A stretch of DNA of 40,147 nt from DAIOGN01 sp036745245 (GTDB lineage: Bacteria > Zixibacteria > MSB-5A5 > JAUVRN01). How positions within the stretch are numbered: position 1 is the stretch's first letter; each line of letters starts with the position of its first letter. This document shows positions 31,713-40,147 of the stretch, piece by piece. Position numbers and translations under genes: made by a program. The stretch spans positions 1 through 40,147 of the forward strand of contig DAIOGN010000011.1 in assembly GCA_036745245.1 (NCBI GenBank), given 5' to 3'. Under the pieces are notes generated by a model, which did not search any database, was not told the origin of the DNA, and saw only the letters and a program-made list of their open reading frames with translations.

Positions 31713-33128
31713 ATGTTGCGAGTTGCCGCAGTTCTCATCGTTGGCCTGGCGATCGCCGCCGGCCAGGCCGGGGCCACCGTACTTCTCGTGCCGGAGGATC
31801 ACGCCACCATTCAATCGGCCATGGATGTCGCCGACGCGTACGACACCATCAGCATCGCGCCCGGCGTATACCTCGACAACGCCTCGTCGCACGGTCCCGT
31901 CAGCGTCATAGCCCGCGAGCCCGTGCCGGCGACGGTTCTTTGGGGCGGGCTGTTCATCGATGCCGGCTTCGGCACGGCTCACCCGTGCCGCATCTCAGGG
32001 CTGCACTTCCGCCGCAAGGTGGACGTCCAGTTGCAGTGCCAGAATGGGCTCTTTCATGTGACACACAATGTGTTTGATTCAACGATTACACTGGGACCGG
32101 CGATTCTCTACTTCCCGAACGGCGTGCAGGGGATCTTCGAGAACAACGTGGTTCGCCACATGGGCTGGGGCCTGATTGCCTCCGGCAGCACGTCGCTTCA
32201 GGTCCGGAACAACATCTTCCGTGACTGCAAGGGCAGCGCCGTGACCACGGAGTCGAACCTCGGCTGCACCTTTTCGTACAATTGCTTCTTCAACAACGTG
32301 CAGAACATCCGGGGCGACGGTCTGAACGAAGGAAACATCTTCGAGGATCCGCTCATGGATGGGACCACCTTTCAGCTCGAGGCGGAATCTCCGTGCATCG
32401 ACGCCGGCGACCCGGCGTCCCCGCTCGACCCCGACGGGTCGCGCGCCGACATTGGAACCGTGCAGTTCGGGCCCTACCTGTTCGGAAACCTGGTCTCTGT
32501 GGACTCTGCGTTGGCAGAGCTTCTGGACACTGTGGTGTTGCGAGTGAGCCTGGCCAACCATGCGCCTCTGGGCGGGGCCACGATTCCGCTCAGCTATGCA
32601 AACACTGGGGTCTCACTGATTTCGGTCACCCATGTTGAGAGAGGTCTCTCGTTCGATCTTCGAACGGACCTGATCGATGACGTGGCCAAGACGGTCCTCC
32701 TGGGGTATGTCGCTCTCGACTCCATCGTGCCTGCGGGCGAAGGCCCGCTGGCGGAACTGACCTTTGTGGTCACCGGTGCGGCGCCTGAGCAGGTGATCCG
32801 GGTGGATTCCACGAATCTGCCCCCGTCCAACAGGCTGCTGCTGGTAGATGCGTTGGCCCGCGAGATTCATCCGGGCTTTAAAGCGGGTACTCTCGTGGTC
32901 GATCATTGCCCTGTGGAGTTGACCGGTGATGTGCAGCTGGATGGCGAGCGCACCCTGGTGGACATCGTCTATCTGGTCAACTACGTCCTGCGTGGAGGCC
33001 CAAGCCCCTTGCCCCTGCCGCAAGCCGGCGACGTCGACTGCAGCGGCGCCGTGTTGACCTCCGATATCGTGTACCTGGTGAATTACATCTTCAAACTCGG
33101 GCCGGAACCCTGCGACATGTGCCCCTAG
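31713..33128 (+). CDS. Secreted beta-helix protein with cohesin-like and dockerin-like modules
   Basis: The 471-residue protein starts with a signal peptide (about 21 residues, cleavage after AGA). Residues ~25-245 are a right-handed beta-helix of the pectate-lyase/NosD type, visible in repeats such as 'QGIFENNVVRHMG' and 'QVRNNIFRDCKGSAV', ending in 'SPCIDAGDPASPLDPDGSRA'. A beta-sandwich at about 255-390 with 'GGATIPLSYANTGVSL' resembles a cohesin module. The last ~75 residues contain two dockerin-like calcium motifs, 'GDVQLDGERTLVDIVYLV' and 'GDVDCSGAVLTSDIVYLV'. A cohesin-like and a dockerin-like module in one chain could give self-assembly on the cell surface. No catalytic residues can be named. 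Confidence 0.8.
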   Translation: MLRVAAVLIVGLAIAAGQAGATVLLVPEDHATIQSAMDVADAYDTISIAPGVYLDNASSHGPVSVIAREPVPATVLWGGLFIDAGFGTAHPCRISGLHFRRKVDVQLQCQNGLFHVTHNVFDSTITLGPAILYFPNGVQGIFENNVVRHMGWGLIASGSTSLQVRNNIFRDCKGSAVTTESNLGCTFSYNCFFNNVQNIRGDGLNEGNIFEDPLMDGTTFQLEAESPCIDAGDPASPLDPDGSRADIGTVQFGPYLFGNLVSVDSALAELLDTVVLRVSLANHAPLGGATIPLSYANTGVSLISVTHVERGLSFDLRTDLIDDVAKTVLLGYVALDSIVPAGEGPLAELTFVVTGAAPEQVIRVDSTNLPPSNRLLLVDALAREIHPGFKAGTLVVDHCPVELTGDVQLDGERTLVDIVYLVNYVLRGGPSPLPLPQAGDVDCSGAVLTSDIVYLVNYIFKLGPEPCDMCP

Positions 33129-33148
33129 GGTCCGCCTGACCTTCTCTC

Positions 33149-35326
33149 ATGCCTAAGCCCAGAGTCGGCGCCGGCGGCGGGCTTCCGGCCATGCTCTACG
33201 TGTTGCGCAAGAGTCGCGAGGCGGGCGGGTTATTCAAGATGTACCGCCGCATGCATTCGCGGAACACGTGCAAGACCTGCGCCGTGGGCATGGGCGGCCA
33301 GCAGGGCGGCATGGTGAACGAAGCGGGGCACTTCCCCGAGGTGTGCAAAAAGTCGGTGCAGGCACAGGCGGCCGACATGCAGGGTGGAGTGGGCGAGGAA
33401 TACTTCGCTACTACCACCATCGCCGAAATGGAACGCCTCACCTCGCTCGAACTCGAGCGACTGGGGCGACTCACCTTTCCCCTCCTGCTCGAACCCGGCC
33501 GCCGGCACTTCCGGCGCATCACGTGGGATGACGCCATGTCCCGCGCCGCGCAGGCACTCTCGAGTGCCCCTCCAGAGCGCGCCTTCTTCTACTCCTCCGG
33601 CCGCTCGAGCAACGAGGCTGCGTTCCTGTTCCAGCTGGTGGCGCGCGCCTACGGCACCAACAACGTCAGCAACTGCTCGTACTATTGCCATCACGCCTCC
33701 AGCGTGGCGCTGTCGCAGGTGTACGGCTCGGGCACGGCCTCGGTGGTGCTCGACGATCTGAAACACGCCGACCTGGCGCTCGTGGCGGGCGCCAATCCGG
33801 CGTCCAATCACCCCCGGCTCATCACACAGCTCGTGGAACTGCGCCGGCGGGGCGGGCACGTGATCGTGGTGAACCCGCTGCGGGAGCTGGGCCTGGTGCG
33901 CTTCCGCATTCCGTCGGATGTGCGCAGCCTGCTCTTTGGCTCGCAGGTATCCGATCTCTATCTGCAACCGCACATCGGCGGCGATCTTCCGCTTTTCGTG
34001 GGGCTCCTGAAGTGCCTCGTGGAAGCAGGCGAAGTGGACAACGATTTCGTGGCGCGCCACACGTCGGGCTGGGAATCGCTTCAAGACGATGTGAAGCGCG
34101 CTTCGTTCGACGAACTCGAACGAACCAGCGGCGTGCCGCTTGCGCAGATGCGCGAAGCCGCCGGGCTTCTGGGCAAGGCGCGCTCGGGCATCGCCTGCTG
34201 GGCCATGGGCCTCACTCACCAACCGCATGGCACCGACACCATCCTCGCGCTTGCCAATCTCGCGCTGGCGCGTGGCTGGCTGGGCAAGCCGGGCGCCGGC
34301 CTGTTGCCGATTCGCGGCCATTCGAACGTGCAGGGTGTGGGTTCGGTGGGTGTGAGCCCGGCCCTCAAGGCCGGATTTCAGGAGGCGCTGTCGCGACTGT
34401 ACGGCATCCCCGCAACCCTGCCTCCGGGACAGGACACGTTTGCCTCGATGACGGCGGCCGCCGCAGGCAAAATGGACGTGGCCGTGCTCCTGGGCGGCAA
34501 TCTCCTGGCGGCCAATCCCGACCGCTCCTGGGCCGAGCGCGCCATGCAAAGCATCGGCACGTGCGTGTATCTTTCCACCAAGCTCAACCTGGGTCACGTG
34601 CACGGTCGCGGTCGCACGACGATCCTCCTTCCGGTACTGGCGCGAGACGAGGAGTCGCAGGCCACCTGCCAGGAATCCATGTTCAACTTCGTGCGGCTGT
34701 CGGAAGGCGGCAGCCCGGCTGTGGAAGGCGACATGCGCTCCGAAGTGGCGATCATCGCAGATCTGGCCCAACGCATTCTGCCCGCGGGCCGGTTCGACTG
34801 GTCGCTGCTCTCCTCGCACGCCGAGCTGCGCCGGGCCATATCAGAGGTGGTGCCGGGCTACGAGTCCCTCTCGGATCTCGGGCCCCGCAACAGTGAATTC
34901 CAGATTCAGGGCCGCACCTTTCACAAGCCCTCCTTTCCCACGTCCGACGGCAAGGCCCGCTTCCACATGACGCCGCGACCCGAATTCGACTCAAGCCGTG
35001 AATTCCGCCTCATGACCCTGCGCTCGGAAGGGCAGTTCAACACGGTGGTCTACGAGGACGAAGATCTCTACCGCGGAAACACCCGCCGGGACGTGGTCAT
35101 GATGGCAGCGGAAGACGCGCGCTCGCTCGGCGTGAAGGATGGGGATCGTGTGCTCGTTTGCACCGAGGCCGGCCAGCTTCCGGCGTCGGTGGCGGTAGCT
35201 CCGATTCGCGCCGGGAACCTCGCAATGTACTACCCGGAAGCCAACGTGCTCGTACCGCGCACGCTCGATCCGAAGTCGCAGACGCCGGCCTTCAAGTTCG
35301 TCTACGCCGCCGTGCGCCTGCTCTGA
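33149..35326 (+). CDS. Molybdopterin oxidoreductase, formate dehydrogenase-like (YdeP/FdhF type)
   Basis: The 725-residue protein belongs to the molybdopterin bis-MGD family. Three N-terminal cysteines ('NTCKTCAVG' and 'HFPEVCKKS') probably hold a 4Fe-4S cluster, as in the YdeP-like subgroup. 'NVSNCSYYCHHASSVALSQ' places a Cys-His at the molybdenum site as in formate dehydrogenases. 'DLALVAGANPASNHPRL' and 'GIACWAMGLTHQPHGTDT' match cofactor-binding segments. The C-terminal part ('RSEGQFNTVVYEDEDLYRG') is the usual MGD-binding barrel. There is no twin-arginine signal and no partner subunit gene, so it is probably cytoplasmic and takes electrons from another protein. The true substrate is uncertain. 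Confidence 0.88.
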   Translation: MPKPRVGAGGGLPAMLYVLRKSREAGGLFKMYRRMHSRNTCKTCAVGMGGQQGGMVNEAGHFPEVCKKSVQAQAADMQGGVGEEYFATTTIAEMERLTSLELERLGRLTFPLLLEPGRRHFRRITWDDAMSRAAQALSSAPPERAFFYSSGRSSNEAAFLFQLVARAYGTNNVSNCSYYCHHASSVALSQVYGSGTASVVLDDLKHADLALVAGANPASNHPRLITQLVELRRRGGHVIVVNPLRELGLVRFRIPSDVRSLLFGSQVSDLYLQPHIGGDLPLFVGLLKCLVEAGEVDNDFVARHTSGWESLQDDVKRASFDELERTSGVPLAQMREAAGLLGKARSGIACWAMGLTHQPHGTDTILALANLALARGWLGKPGAGLLPIRGHSNVQGVGSVGVSPALKAGFQEALSRLYGIPATLPPGQDTFASMTAAAAGKMDVAVLLGGNLLAANPDRSWAERAMQSIGTCVYLSTKLNLGHVHGRGRTTILLPVLARDEESQATCQESMFNFVRLSEGGSPAVEGDMRSEVAIIADLAQRILPAGRFDWSLLSSHAELRRAISEVVPGYESLSDLGPRNSEFQIQGRTFHKPSFPTSDGKARFHMTPRPEFDSSREFRLMTLRSEGQFNTVVYEDEDLYRGNTRRDVVMMAAEDARSLGVKDGDRVLVCTEAGQLPASVAVAPIRAGNLAMYYPEANVLVPRTLDPKSQTPAFKFVYAAVRLL

Positions 35327-35338
35327 TCTCAAACGAAA

Positions 35339-35358
35339 GGCGGTGCACCTGCACCGCC
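35339..35358 (+). terminator. Hairpin between convergent genes
   Basis: GGCGGTGCA pairs with TGCACCGCC, a strong 9-bp stem, 12 bases after the molybdopterin oxidoreductase stop. No T-run follows. It separates that gene from the convergent sorting-tail gene. Confidence 0.55.
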
Positions 35359-35402
35359 CGGGATTCCAGAGTGGGCTCCATGTCGCGGAGCCGCTCCACG
35401 AT

Positions 35403-37085
35403 CTACCTCAGGAGCATCATCTTCCGCGTCTGGCGGTCCGTCCCCGTGTCGAGCCTGTAGAAGTACAATCCCGACGGGAGGGGCCGCCCCGCATGGTCCT
35501 CGGCATCGAAGGTAGCGCGGTAGTGACCCGCCTGAAGCGCACCGTCCATGAGCGTGCGCACGTTCTGCCCCAGCAGATTGAACACGTCGAGCCTCACGTG
35601 ACTCGCGCTCTCCAGGCTGAAGTCGATGCTCGTGGAAGGATTGAATGGATTGGGAATGTTCTGCTCCAGCGCGAAGTCGCGCGGACGCTGGGAGCCGCCC
35701 AGTTCCACGATCCCCGTGGGCGTCGCTGCGCCGGCGCGGATCAGCCAGTCGAACATGGGATACCGATACCAGCCGAACGTGCCGTCATACGAGTACGAAC
35801 GCTGGTCGGAGAACTGAACGGAGTCGGTGCCCACGGCCGGCTGCGTGGGTGAAGTGGGCTTCCACTTGAACAGCACGAACACGTCGCCCGTGTTGATGGT
35901 GGGTTGCTCCGGCTCCGGAATGACGAAGTTGGCCCACGCCATCGCCTCGGTGCTGCGGCATTCGAACGGCCCCGCCAGGAGGGTGCCGGGCAGTTCGCCC
36001 GACACATCCCACACTTCGAAGTCGAACGCTGCCGTGTCGGTGACGAAGGCACGCATGAGATTCAGCTTCATCGGGTATTGCGGAAACGTAAACCGCACCC
36101 CGAAGGTGTTCCCCGACCACGCCGTGTCGATGTAGAAGAGCAGTTCGGGCTCGCCGTCGTCGTACGACAATTCCACTCCCGGATGCATCCGGTAGGTGAA
36201 CACCAGGGCGGGGGCGCCGCCCGGCAGAGTGGACAAATTGTGCGTGGTGGACGCGTCGTAGGCGCGGATGAAATACTCGATCTCCGTGCCCGCAGGATAC
36301 GGCGGCAGTTCCGACGCCCACTTGGTGCTTTCCACGTTCGACATCGCACTCGAATCGAAGCTCGGTGCGCCCTGCACACGGTAGAACACGGTTCCGCGCT
36401 GAATGCCGGAGAAATCCGAGAGGTCGCAGCGGATCTCCGTGGAGAACGACTCGGTGAAGCCCAGCGAGACGGGCACGTGGTCGATCTGTGGTCCCGCCAG
36501 GTCGGCGCCGAAATAGCGCACGCCGGCGCGGATGTTGATGTCGAAATCGGTGACGTGCTCCCAGGGCTGGCCCGGAAACTGGAACCAGGAGCGGCCCGAG
36601 CCGCCGTCGGCATCGGTCACCGGATACGGCGGGGGTCCCGTGATCACCTCGAGCAGAACATAGAAGTCGCCCGCGCCCACTTCCACAGGCGAGAGCGTGA
36701 CGGTTTCGAGTGAGAGATTGCCCACCAGCGTGAACACCTGCGGCGCTGCGAACACATTGCCCGGCGCTCCCGACGAATCACGGCAGAAGTGAAATCTCAC
36801 CTGGCCGCCGCCCTGAAATGCGTACACCTGGAGCGTGAGTAGACTGCAGGCCTGCGTGGGAGAAAAGCGTACGCCCCACAACGTGCCTAACGCGGTGGCG
36901 TCTGGAAAGAAATAGGCCGGACCGGAATCGTAGCCCAGCACAGCGTCGTTGGGCCCTGCGGCAGGTTGTGCGCCGAGCCGGCCGGCCGCTCGCGGAACCC
37001 CCGAGCCGACGGACACCGGATCCGACAATGCCCACGCGGACACCGGAATCAGAATGCAACCCAAAGCGAGTATCAATCGCCGCAT
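35403..37085 (-). CDS. Secreted beta-sandwich protein with FlgD-like/T9SS-type tail
   Basis: The 560-residue product has a signal peptide (about 19 residues, ending AWA). Two similar beta-sandwich modules are visible: one near residues 50-190 ('YDSGPAYFFPDATALG', 'WGVRFSPTQACSLLTLQVYAF') and one near 310-450 ('YDDGEPELLFYIDTAWSG', 'FGVRFTFPQYPMKLNLMRAF'). The last ~85 residues are a FlgD-Ig/type IX-like tail: 'FALEQNIPNPFNPSTSIDF', 'VRLDVFNLLGQNVRTLMDG' and 'GLYFYRLDTG'. It is probably exported and attached to the cell surface. The ATG at 37085 has AAGGAG before it; the longer open frame is not used. Function unknown. Confidence 0.85.
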   Translation of the reverse strand: MRRLILALGCILIPVSAWALSDPVSVGSGVPRAAGRLGAQPAAGPNDAVLGYDSGPAYFFPDATALGTLWGVRFSPTQACSLLTLQVYAFQGGGQVRFHFCRDSSGAPGNVFAAPQVFTLVGNLSLETVTLSPVEVGAGDFYVLLEVITGPPPYPVTDADGGSGRSWFQFPGQPWEHVTDFDINIRAGVRYFGADLAGPQIDHVPVSLGFTESFSTEIRCDLSDFSGIQRGTVFYRVQGAPSFDSSAMSNVESTKWASELPPYPAGTEIEYFIRAYDASTTHNLSTLPGGAPALVFTYRMHPGVELSYDDGEPELLFYIDTAWSGNTFGVRFTFPQYPMKLNLMRAFVTDTAAFDFEVWDVSGELPGTLLAGPFECRSTEAMAWANFVIPEPEQPTINTGDVFVLFKWKPTSPTQPAVGTDSVQFSDQRSYSYDGTFGWYRYPMFDWLIRAGAATPTGIVELGGSQRPRDFALEQNIPNPFNPSTSIDFSLESASHVRLDVFNLLGQNVRTLMDGALQAGHYRATFDAEDHAGRPLPSGLYFYRLDTGTDRQTRKMMLLR

Positions 37086-37366
37086 GCCCACTCCTTCTGA
37101 AGTGATCGTTTTGTGCACAGGAGGATTGAGCAAAGGCAGTGCCCGCGCGCGGCGTGTGTGGGCACGCGCCGGGCCGCATCGGAATTGAACTTGAAAGCCT
37201 TTGGCCCCGCTGTTGTTGAGCCCGGATTTCGGCGTCCCGTCCGGTGCGCTCTCTCTCCGCCTCGGCGTTCACACGGTCCTCGGAGTCTGCAAGCGCGTGC
37301 CTGTCTGAAGCGTCTTGCAGGCCGTTGCCCGGGGGCCGCACACGGCTAGATTGGGCCTCTATCGCC
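37086..37366. other. Divergent intergenic region
   Basis: These 281 bases separate the secreted-protein gene (minus) and the glycosyltransferase-TPR gene (plus). They contain a GTGCCC/GGGCAC stem-loop at 37139-37165. A weak plus-strand promoter may be present: TTGCCC at 37325-37330 and TAGATT at 37347-37352, 16 bases apart. That would leave a very short leader. Confidence 0.35.
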
Positions 37367-39577
37367 ATGTCCAGAAACCGCCTCATCATGCTCACCCTCG
37401 CCGCCGGAGCGCTTCTGCGGCTCGTCTATCTGGCGAGTTCACACCAGCTCCCGTTCTTCGATTTCCCCATTACGGATGCGCTGTTTCACCATCGCCTCGC
37501 GACCGCCATCGCGTCGGGCCACCTCTGGGATCACGAAGCGTACTTCCGCGCGCCTCTCTACCCCTACCTGCTGGGCGGGCTCTACGCCGTGTTCGGCGCA
37601 CATGTTCTGGTGGGAAAAATCTTCGGACACCTGCTGGGGCTGGTCACAGGCTTCGTCATCGTCGCCTGGTCCGACCGGCTCTGGGGACGCCGCGGCGCCG
37701 TGTTCGCGGCCCTGCTCTGGTTGGGCTCGGGGCTTCTGCTCTTCTACGAGGGCGAGTTGCTGGTGGACTCCGTGTTCACCTGTCTGTTGTTCACGTCGCT
37801 CTTCATCGCAAGCGACAGCCGCGATCGGTCGCTGCACTGGGTGAGTTCCGGCGCCCTGTTCGGACTGGCCGTCATCACGCGCCCCACGGCACTGGTGTGC
37901 CTGCCGCTGGTTCTGGCGTGGGCACTCTTCAGCGCTCCGAGAAAGCGGTTCGTGTGGTGGTGGGTGGTGGCCTGCGCACTGCCCGTGGCCGCGGTGGCCG
38001 GGCTCAACAGTTACGCGCTGGGTCGGCCCACCGGCATCGCCACCAGCGGCGGAATCAACTTCTACATCGGCAATCACGAGGGCGCCGACGGTGGGTCGGC
38101 CACACTGCCCGAGCCGTGGGGCTACGCCTGGACCTACCGATCGTTGTCGGACTACGCCTCGCGTGAAACGGGCCGGGCTCTCGACCCGGGCGAAGTGTCG
38201 GATTTCTACTACGGCCAGGGCCTGCGATTCTTGCGCGAGCATCCGTCGGAGGCCCTCGCTCTCTGGTGTCGAAAAGCGGTGCTGAGCGTGGGCCGCGTGA
38301 AGCTCTCCGACAATCTGAGTTTGCCCTTCATTCAGGACCGCCTGCTCATCCTGCGACTTCTGGCCGTGTGGGTGGCGCTGCTCTTCATCCTGGCGGCCTC
38401 AGGCCTGCCGCTTTTGTCACGGGCGAAGCCAGGGGCGCTGTGGCTGTGGGGATTCGTGGCCTGCTATGTCCTGGTGCTCGTGGCGTACTTCACCACCGAC
38501 CGGTTTCGATTGCCTCTGGTGCCAGCGCTTGTGGTGCTGGCCGCCGGCACGCCGGGCCTGTGGCAGGGCGGCCTCCCGCGGCGCAGGGTGCTGGCGGTGT
38601 GCGCCGGACTTCTGGCTCTCGTGGTGGCGGTTCCCAACTGGTTCGGCGTGGAGGGCTCGTCCGGCATGGCCTACTTCAATCTCGGCAACGTGTCGTTGCG
38701 CCAGGGCCGGTCTGAGGAGGCGCGGGCATGGTACGACTCCGCGTATGCCCTGGATCCCGGCCTGCACCAGCTTCGTCTCAATCGCGGCTGGGTCCATCTG
38801 CGCCTGGGGGATCGCGCCGCCGCACGTGACGACTTCGAGTGGGAGGCCCGCACCTTCCCCTGGGACGCGCGTCCGTACAACAATCTGGCGGCCCTGTGGC
38901 TCGTGGAAGGCGACACGGCCCGAGCGCTCGAGGCGGTCGACTCGGGACTCGCACGCGACTCAAGCCTGGGAGTGCTTTACCTCCAGCGCCTGCGCCTGGC
39001 GGCTCTCCGGGCCGACACCACATCTCTGGCCCTCGATCTCGACCGGGCACGTCGTCACGCGCCCGGATGGCCTTTGTGGACCTACTGGGAGGCGGAGCTG
39101 GAACAGTTGCGAGGCCGGCCGGAGGCGGCGCGGAGGCTGCTGTCGCAGTATGCCGCGTTCTCGCTTTGGCCCACGCTGGATTTCGAGGAAGAGTCCTATC
39201 GCGGACCTGCAGGGGCCGACATCGACTACCTGATGGGCCTCACCTATCTGGGAGAACGACGCATCGACTCGGCCGAACAGTACTTCGCCCGGGCGGCACG
39301 TGCCGACTCCGGATTCGCCGAAGCATGGTCGAACTGGGGCACGTCCGCCGTCGCTTCAGGCGACTTCGAAAGCGCCCTGGTGCGTTATCGCCAGGCGCTG
39401 GCCGTGCGTCCCGAGTCACCCCTGTTGCTCACCAATCTTGCGTGGGCACACCTCGCCCTGGGCCAGGTGGACAGCGCTCACGCCTCGCTGGTGCGCGCCC
39501 TCGAGATCGACTCATCGTTTGTTCCCGCAGCCGCTCTATTACGGGAGATCGAATCGCCAGCCCCCGGCTCGCCCTGA
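37367..39577 (+). CDS. Membrane glycosyltransferase (PMT/ArnT-like) fused to TPR repeats
   Basis: The 736-residue protein has two halves. Residues ~1-450 are a polytopic glycosyltransferase with about ten membrane helices. In its first loop is an acidic motif 'FFDFPITDALFHHRLA' followed by 'FRAPLYPYLLGGLYAVFG', the layout of GT39/GT83 enzymes that use polyprenyl-phosphate sugars. Residues ~460-736 are TPR repeats ('MAYFNLGNVSLRQGRSEEA', 'AWSNWGTSAVASGDFESAL', 'LTNLAWAHLALGQVDSAH') that would face the periplasm and could hold the acceptor. The ATG at 37367 is chosen as the last before the first helix. The acceptor is unknown. Confidence 0.85.
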   Translation: MSRNRLIMLTLAAGALLRLVYLASSHQLPFFDFPITDALFHHRLATAIASGHLWDHEAYFRAPLYPYLLGGLYAVFGAHVLVGKIFGHLLGLVTGFVIVAWSDRLWGRRGAVFAALLWLGSGLLLFYEGELLVDSVFTCLLFTSLFIASDSRDRSLHWVSSGALFGLAVITRPTALVCLPLVLAWALFSAPRKRFVWWWVVACALPVAAVAGLNSYALGRPTGIATSGGINFYIGNHEGADGGSATLPEPWGYAWTYRSLSDYASRETGRALDPGEVSDFYYGQGLRFLREHPSEALALWCRKAVLSVGRVKLSDNLSLPFIQDRLLILRLLAVWVALLFILAASGLPLLSRAKPGALWLWGFVACYVLVLVAYFTTDRFRLPLVPALVVLAAGTPGLWQGGLPRRRVLAVCAGLLALVVAVPNWFGVEGSSGMAYFNLGNVSLRQGRSEEARAWYDSAYALDPGLHQLRLNRGWVHLRLGDRAAARDDFEWEARTFPWDARPYNNLAALWLVEGDTARALEAVDSGLARDSSLGVLYLQRLRLAALRADTTSLALDLDRARRHAPGWPLWTYWEAELEQLRGRPEAARRLLSQYAAFSLWPTLDFEEESYRGPAGADIDYLMGLTYLGERRIDSAEQYFARAARADSGFAEAWSNWGTSAVASGDFESALVRYRQALAVRPESPLLLTNLAWAHLALGQVDSAHASLVRALEIDSSFVPAAALLREIESPAPGSP

Positions 39578-39615
39578 TCCGTACTCGCACCCCGCTTTGG
39601 TACCAGCAATAAGAA

Positions 39616-39637
39616 GGGGCCGGCGGATGCCGGCCCC
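39616..39637. terminator. Strong hairpin between convergent genes
   Basis: GGGGCCGGC and GCCGGCCCC form a perfect 9-bp stem around a GGAT loop, 39 bases after the glycosyltransferase stop. On the minus strand it is followed by CTTCTTATT. It likely ends transcripts from both sides. Confidence 0.7.
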
Positions 39638-39660
39638 GGGGAATGCGTGGTCGAGAAGAT

Positions 39661-40147
39661 CTACTCGAGGATGTAGTCGAGCAGTTCCTTCACCATGGCC
39701 CTCAGATTCGGGTCGCGTTTCATCACCGACAGGGGCACGGACAGCACGGCCGTGCGGTAGGTGAACCGGTTGATCACCGGATCGAAATACTCGTAGCGAG
39801 CGCCTATGATGCGGCCCTGCGACGGCGAGGTGTTGGGCAGCTCTGAATTGAACTGATAGAAGCCGGTGGCGTTGCGGTTGCGGTCGATGCCCATCCAGTT
39901 CACGTCGGGCACCCAGAGCCAGTTGTTGCTCCCGTCTAAATCACGGTCAATGTGTGCCGCAGTGTCCTGCACGGGCAGCTGGCTGAGCTTGATCGTGAGA
40001 TTGGTGTCCACGAAGATGGGCGGGAACGCCGGATCGAGCGCGATGGTGTTCATGAAATCGGCCGTGTCCCTGCTGAGGCGCAGCGCGATGGCCAGGTGTC
40101 CCGGGAAGAACATGCGGGTGAGGCCGAAGTAGTTGAAGGCCCAGTCG
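39661..40147 (-). CDS. Unknown protein, C-terminal part (truncated by window edge)
   Basis: The frame is open from the right edge of the window to a stop at 39661, so only about the last 161 residues are visible and the N-terminus is missing. The ATG at 40113 is internal: in-frame residues 'DWAFNYFGLTR' precede it. Visible features are 'HIDRDLDGSNNWLWVPDVNW', which looks like an acidic, possibly calcium-binding stretch, and 'RYEYFDPVINRFTYRTAV'. I do not recognise the family. It may be a secreted protein like its neighbours, but no signal peptide can be seen. Confidence 0.7.
   Translation of the reverse strand, partial: DWAFNYFGLTRMFFPGHLAIALRLSRDTADFMNTIALDPAFPPIFVDTNLTIKLSQLPVQDTAAHIDRDLDGSNNWLWVPDVNWMGIDRNRNATGFYQFNSELPNTSPSQGRIIGARYEYFDPVINRFTYRTAVLSVPLSVMKRDPNLRAMVKELLDYILE

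Noticed and set aside
33230..34819. A 529-codon open frame on the minus strand
   Set aside because: It is antisense to the molybdopterin oxidoreductase gene and has shadow-frame composition.

Overview
The window is about 40 kb of GC-rich bacterial chromosome, roughly 62-65% G+C by eye, and one 10-N scaffold gap at 20991-21000 shows it comes from a draft assembly. Several traits point to an uncultivated member of the FCB superphylum, something like Candidatus Eisenbacteria, Latescibacteria or Zixibacteria. Two secreted proteins end in FlgD-like/type IX-type sorting tails. A third secreted protein ends in paired dockerin-like repeats. There is also a DUF2723 membrane glycosyltransferase and a TPR-fused one. 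The phylum assignment is inference from these traits and was not tested.

Layout. 1-408 is the end of a lytic transglycosylase. 491-543 looks like the 3' part of a serine tRNA. 544-2942 is a minus-strand run eno-ftsB-recO behind a good promoter. 3070-5686 holds an APC amino acid permease and an unrecognised histidine-rich membrane protein on the plus strand. 5786-10296 is a stretch of visibly lower G+C, bordered by GGGTCAG-type palindromes. It carries a large secreted protein, a six-cysteine secreted peptide and a membrane-anchored thioredoxin, all minus. 10297-15677, minus, holds rsgA, a TPR-GAF-sigma54 activator preceded by a small secreted protein, and an etfB without etfA. 15759-22248, minus, is rpmE, DUF1385 and prfA followed by a four-gene MacB/LolCDE-like ABC exporter. 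22410-24820, plus, is a DegT-type aminotransferase and serS. A cloverleaf-like element and a TcmP-family protein follow. 25983-29158, minus, is nadE-rsmI-PAP2-lgt. 29292-35326, plus, is ssb, a DUF2723 glycosyltransferase, a beta-helix/cohesin/dockerin protein and a lone molybdopterin oxidoreductase. The rest is a secreted sorting-tail protein (minus), a glycosyltransferase-TPR fusion (plus) and a truncated unknown gene at the right edge.

Most of the window is housekeeping: glycolysis, division, DNA repair, translation termination and ribosome maturation, NAD synthesis and lipoprotein lipidation. The accessory part deals with the cell surface: secreted proteins, two lipid-sugar-dependent glycosyltransferases and an exporter. 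The best candidates for something undescribed are (i) the six-Cys peptide plus membrane thioredoxin pair in the low-G+C island, with its unusual leader; (ii) the small secreted protein transcribed together with a TPR-GAF-sigma54 activator; (iii) the cloverleaf-like element between serS and the orphan TcmP gene; and (iv) the histidine-rich polytopic membrane protein at 4451-5686.
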